Source of the DNA: Plasmodium relictum
Lineage: Eukaryota > Apicomplexa > Aconoidasida > Haemosporida > Plasmodiidae
Reading direction: 5' to 3'
Length of the DNA stretch: 64,000 nt
Assembly: GCF_900005765.1 (NCBI RefSeq)
Contig: NC_041692.1
Coordinates: forward strand, 372,001 to 436,000
Position numbers and translations under genes: made by a program. The notes beneath the pieces are model-generated. The model did no database searches. It was not told where the DNA came from and saw only the letters and a program-made list of their open reading frames with translations. Shown here in pieces: positions 60,360 to 64,000 of this stretch; positions within the stretch are counted from its first letter, which is position 1, and each line of letters begins with the position of its first letter.

Positions 60360-63300
60360 TTAATCTGAATTTGTGAACTCATTAGGGCATGTCAGAAACT
60401 TTGGATTAGTTACAATTATATTCGATAGGAAATCAATATTTTTTTTCAAATCCTTTTTATAAATATTTGAAAACTCCTTTGGTAAATTATCACCAAAAAA
60501 AAAATTCTTCTTGTTATTTAAAAATTTGGTTAAATGTAAAATATTATTTTCTTCATTATTTAATAAATATTGTATATATTCTGAGAATTTATCATTATCC
60601 TTAATATTACATAATGATTTTACACGAAATAAAAGAAGCTGTTTTTGTAGAGGTGTTAGAAAAATTCTAGTTAAATCTATTAATATAAGTAATTGTAAAT
60701 GATCACAAGTACTTTTCATTACATTATAAAACAGAATATCAAACCATTTACTAGGATTTAGTAAAGAATTAGAGTTATTTTCATCTAAGTTTTGTTTATT
60801 ATATTTATTACATTTTAAATAACAATATTTACATATATCTTCTATACTAAAATAAGTGTCATCAAATAATATTTTTTCAATAGATATAAGATCATATTCT
60901 TTTGTATAGCAACTTCTGTCAAAAAAAATTTTTTGTCTGTTTAAATGGAAATCACTAAGTTGAAAATTTAACATAGTATCTTTTTTTTTTTTATCATACA
61001 TATAATCATTATTATAAATTTCATTTATATAATTTACTTGATTATTAGCATTATAAATAATATTGTCTTCTAGTTTCTCATTTATGCTATCAAGTTCATA
61101 TATATGATTAAATAAAAGATCTTTATATATTCCTTTTTTCTTTAATGTTAATTCTTTAACAAAAGAAGAAGAATTCTTTGATAAAACTATTGCTAGTAAT
61201 TTTGAAGCTAACATAAGTTGATTATTAGTACTTAGAGAAACTATTTTTATTTTTAGTATTTCTCTTATAACTACAGAAATTCTTTCGATATTTTCTTCTA
61301 AAATATTCGTATTATTTTCTATACTTAATAAATCATCTTTAGTATAAAATTTTCCAAATATATCTTTTCCACATACTACTCTATAGTTTCCCTTACTTCT
61401 TAGTCTGTAATATAGTTTAGTATATAAATCAATAGCTTCTTTTCTATATTTGGCACTTTTTTCATTTAGATATTTTTCTTCGAATGTAATAAAATCAGTC
61501 AAAGAAATTTTTTTTTTAATATGAGCATTTGGAACGTTATCTAAAAATATATTAGGATAAATTAAATCTTTACAACCTACATGTTGCTTCATTTGAGCTA
61601 ATCGGAAAATTATATATAAAGTTAAATTATGAGTGGAACTAATTGAATTATCTAAAGAATTCAAACATTCTTCAGCTATTTCAATTGCTTTTTCAAAATT
61701 TCCACTATTTTTTAATGAGTCTGCTAATAAACATTTATTTTGTAAAATAATAAAATTAGGCATTTTTCCTTTTATGGAATATTGTAATGATAAACTGTAA
61801 AATATTATTGCTTTTTGAAACTGATTTAAAGATACTAAGGCATTTCCTAAAAGTATTAAGGAAGATATATATATCCAATGGGAAATAATATCATTTAAAG
61901 CAATTGAAATAATTTTATAGCATTCTTTAGAATAATACAATGTTTTTAGGAAATATTTTCTTTTTAATTGAATATAATCAATATTATCGAGTTTTTTATC
62001 CTCTATTTCTTCTTTTTCTTCCCCTGTATCATTAGTAGATATATTAATATCATTATGTTTTATATTATTAATTTTTTTTTCGTTATTTCTATTATATAGA
62101 CTTTTTTCCTTCATTTTATTATTATTATATTGATATACTATACTGTTTGCTTTATCATAGTAATAATTAGCTAATAATAGATTGCATAGTAAAGTGCTTA
62201 TATTATATTCTCCATCATAATATTTGCTGAACATAACAATTAGCTTATAAACTATTAGTGCGTCATCTATTTTCTCTTCTTTAACTTTACATTGTAAAAT
62301 TAAAATTAGTATGTCTCTTCTTAGAACACCTATATTTGGAATAGTATCATAAATATAATAACATACTTTTAAACACTTTTTTATATATCCATGTTCAAAG
62401 TGTAAGTATGCTAAATAAAGAAAATTTTTTGTTATTTCAAATATATTTTTATTAATATTAATATTTAATAATAATAAAATTGATTTTTTCGCTCTATAAT
62501 AATTTATACATACCATTTTCTCATTTAATATACAATATGGATGACAAGGAATATTATATTCATAAATAGAACTTTTTATTTTGCTACATGAACCAACAGT
62601 ACAAATATTATTTTTGTTTAAGAAATCATTTTCTTTCACATCAATTATATTTATTACATTTTCTTTTAAAATATTTTTTATTTTAAATTTTTCTTGAATT
62701 ATAATGTTAGAAAATAGCTTTTCTATTGTTTTATAAGACCACGTAGAATATTTAGGGAAACATATTTTGCTTTTAGGATAAAATAAAAAAAAGCTTGTTT
62801 TTTGATAATAACTTTTATTACTTCTGTCATATTTTTTATTAAAACTATGAAATTCACAATTATCTACATTATTATTATTTTCTGTTACTTTATTTTGTGA
62901 ATTTGTATGACAAGATATATTTTCATCTTTTATTCCTTCTAATAATGAATATATATTTTTAGTTTCTAATTTTTTCTCTTTATTATCTATGTGGTTTATT
63001 ATGTTGCCATTTTTGAATTTATCTATTGTTCTATTTTTCTTGTCTTCTTCTGTCTTATTTAAATAATTTAATGAATAGTTTCTATTATATATGTTTTCAT
63101 TATGAGTGTTTGCGTATTTTATATTTTGATTACAATCATTTATATGCTTTTTTTTATTAATATTTGGTTTAAAAATATTTTTTAGCTTATCAATATTGGG
63201 AAACAAATGATGATCTTTTATTGAACAAAAACTAGACATGTCATCCAATGTTAGAGGTAATTTAACTTTACAATCTTTTTTACATTCTCTTTTAAAAGAA

Positions 63301-64000
63301 ATACCAAAATGATATTCTATGCATATAAATAACCCATATATTTCAATTTCTTTTATATTGATATGATCTGTTAAGTTAATATGAAATTTTTTTACGCAAT
63401 GTGGTATTAGTATATTTTTCCAAAATTTTAAAGAGTCTGCACTACTAATATTTAAAGTTAAATTTATTAATCGGATTATGAATTCATGAGGTACTAACTC
63501 AGGAAAAAAAAACAAATAAGTGAAACATTTTTCGCAACAACAAATAAAACCATCATTCATATTTTTATTACAAGTATAATTATTATGAATAACATTATTA
63601 TTATTACCGTAATTATTTATACTATCACTTTTTTGTTCATCTTTTTTTAAAACTTTGATTATAAAAGAATGTATATGCTCGTAATAAATACATTTTAATG
63701 TTCTGCAAATAATTTCTCTACATATAATTTCCGAAAGAAATTCAGGTGATTTATTTTTATTTAGTAAATAACCTAAATTACATATGTTTATCCCATGAGA
63801 ATGATAAGTTTCTGTTATATCATAACTATCATTAAAATTTGTTATAAGATTTATAATTTTAGGTATAACATAATTATCAATATTATTAAGAGATTCTTTA
63901 CTAGCTTCTTTCAGGATATCTAAATTATTTACATTCTCTTCAAATTCATTATATTTTATATTAATTGCTAAGGTAGTGTTAGATAAAGGACGCTTGTAAT
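60360..64000 (-). CDS. TPR-like helical-repeat protein, 5'-truncated
   Basis: The frame ending at TAA 60360-60362 is open through the whole 3.64 kb to the window edge, so the true start lies outside and the Met codon near 63560 is internal; at least 1212 residues are visible. Two clusters of tetratricopeptide-like helix pairs stand out: one with FLYLAYLHFEHGYIKKCLKV, and a second with LILLGNALVSLNQFQKAIIF, then CLLADSLKNSGNFEKAIEIA and IIFRLAQMKQHVGC. TPRs form protein-binding superhelices. A Cys-rich patch (FICCCEKCF) lies upstream, and between the clusters are Asn-rich tracts. The C-terminal 150 residues are folded-looking (HLQLLILIDLTRIFLTPLQK). No membrane helix is certain. No orthologue is recognised by name. 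Confidence 0.75.
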   Translation of the reverse strand, partial: YKRPLSNTTLAINIKYNEFEENVNNLDILKEASKESLNNIDNYVIPKIINLITNFNDSYDITETYHSHGINICNLGYLLNKNKSPEFLSEIICREIICRTLKCIYYEHIHSFIIKVLKKDEQKSDSINNYGNNNNVIHNNYTCNKNMNDGFICCCEKCFTYLFFFPELVPHEFIIRLINLTLNISSADSLKFWKNILIPHCVKKFHINLTDHINIKEIEIYGLFICIEYHFGISFKRECKKDCKVKLPLTLDDMSSFCSIKDHHLFPNIDKLKNIFKPNINKKKHINDCNQNIKYANTHNENIYNRNYSLNYLNKTEEDKKNRTIDKFKNGNIINHIDNKEKKLETKNIYSLLEGIKDENISCHTNSQNKVTENNNNVDNCEFHSFNKKYDRSNKSYYQKTSFFLFYPKSKICFPKYSTWSYKTIEKLFSNIIIQEKFKIKNILKENVINIIDVKENDFLNKNNICTVGSCSKIKSSIYEYNIPCHPYCILNEKMVCINYYRAKKSILLLLNININKNIFEITKNFLYLAYLHFEHGYIKKCLKVCYYIYDTIPNIGVLRRDILILILQCKVKEEKIDDALIVYKLIVMFSKYYDGEYNISTLLCNLLLANYYYDKANSIVYQYNNNKMKEKSLYNRNNEKKINNIKHNDINISTNDTGEEKEEIEDKKLDNIDYIQLKRKYFLKTLYYSKECYKIISIALNDIISHWIYISSLILLGNALVSLNQFQKAIIFYSLSLQYSIKGKMPNFIILQNKCLLADSLKNSGNFEKAIEIAEECLNSLDNSISSTHNLTLYIIFRLAQMKQHVGCKDLIYPNIFLDNVPNAHIKKKISLTDFITFEEKYLNEKSAKYRKEAIDLYTKLYYRLRSKGNYRVVCGKDIFGKFYTKDDLLSIENNTNILEENIERISVVIREILKIKIVSLSTNNQLMLASKLLAIVLSKNSSSFVKELTLKKKGIYKDLLFNHIYELDSINEKLEDNIIYNANNQVNYINEIYNNDYMYDKKKKDTMLNFQLSDFHLNRQKIFFDRSCYTKEYDLISIEKILFDDTYFSIEDICKYCYLKCNKYNKQNLDENNSNSLLNPSKWFDILFYNVMKSTCDHLQLLILIDLTRIFLTPLQKQLLLFRVKSLCNIKDNDKFSEYIQYLLNNEENNILHLTKFLNNKKNFFFGDNLPKEFSNIYKKDLKKNIDFLSNIIVTNPKFLTCPNEFTNSD

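Noticed and set aside
1-64000. CRISPR arrays, insertion sequences, rRNA or tRNA genes
   Set aside because: None seen; repeats present are microsatellites, homopolymers or protein-coding repeats, as expected for a Plasmodium chromosome core.

Overview
The window is nuclear DNA of a malaria parasite (Plasmodium). The evidence is extreme AT richness with long A and T homopolymers, intron-poor genes with short AT-rich introns, proteins swollen by Asn/Lys-rich low-complexity tracts, and homologues of organelle genes typical of the genus (mitochondrial E1-alpha, organellar IF-2, a signal-peptide-bearing Met-tRNA formyltransferase). Gene order (IF-2, branched-chain E1-alpha, eIF4G, NEDD8, formyltransferase, FKBP, DEAD-box helicase) fits my memory of a stretch of P. 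falciparum chromosome 13. That is recollection, not a search. The composition would suit an avian malaria parasite, but the species cannot be fixed from the sequence alone.

Layout. 1-886 (-): 3'-truncated GYF-domain gene. 1558-2718 (+): three-exon helical-repeat, probably mitochondrial RNA-binding protein. 2826-3596 (-): mS35-like mitochondrial ribosomal protein. 4263-7520 (+): organellar IF-2 without its C-terminal tRNA-binding domain. 8333-12512 (-): three tiny genes spread over 4 kb; the outer two are Val/Thr/Pro-rich and look paralogous. 15261-16550 (+): branched-chain alpha-ketoacid dehydrogenase E1-alpha. 17283-18489 (-): a decayed pseudogene with a membrane segment. 20354-27103 (-): a 1925-residue unrecognised protein whose short first exon lies about 1 kb upstream. 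30543-34916 (+): four-exon eIF4G-like MIF4G protein with a giant poly-Asn tract. 36074-36461 (-): two-exon NEDD8. 39479-47668 (+): a 2665-residue protein carrying about 35 tandem 12-residue helical repeats. 48216-50057 (+): Met-tRNA formyltransferase. 50455-51357 (+): three-exon divergent FKBP. 51718-54048 (-): DEAD-box helicase with an N-terminal signal-like segment. 54708-59246 (-): two-exon, twelve-helix polycystin-like membrane protein. 60360-64000 (-): 5'-truncated TPR-like protein.

How they fit together. Several genes serve organelle gene expression: the helical-repeat RNA protein, mS35 and IF-2 (probably mitochondrion), and the formyltransferase and perhaps the DEAD-box helicase (probably apicoplast, from N-terminal signal peptides). 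E1-alpha serves mitochondrial acetyl-CoA supply. eIF4G serves cytosolic translation and NEDD8 serves cullin control. The most novel candidates are the 12-residue-repeat superhelix, the tandem polycystin-like channel, the IF-2 lacking domain IV, the tiny gene set and the unreported pseudogene. Exon joins below were deduced by eye from GT/AG sites and frame continuity.
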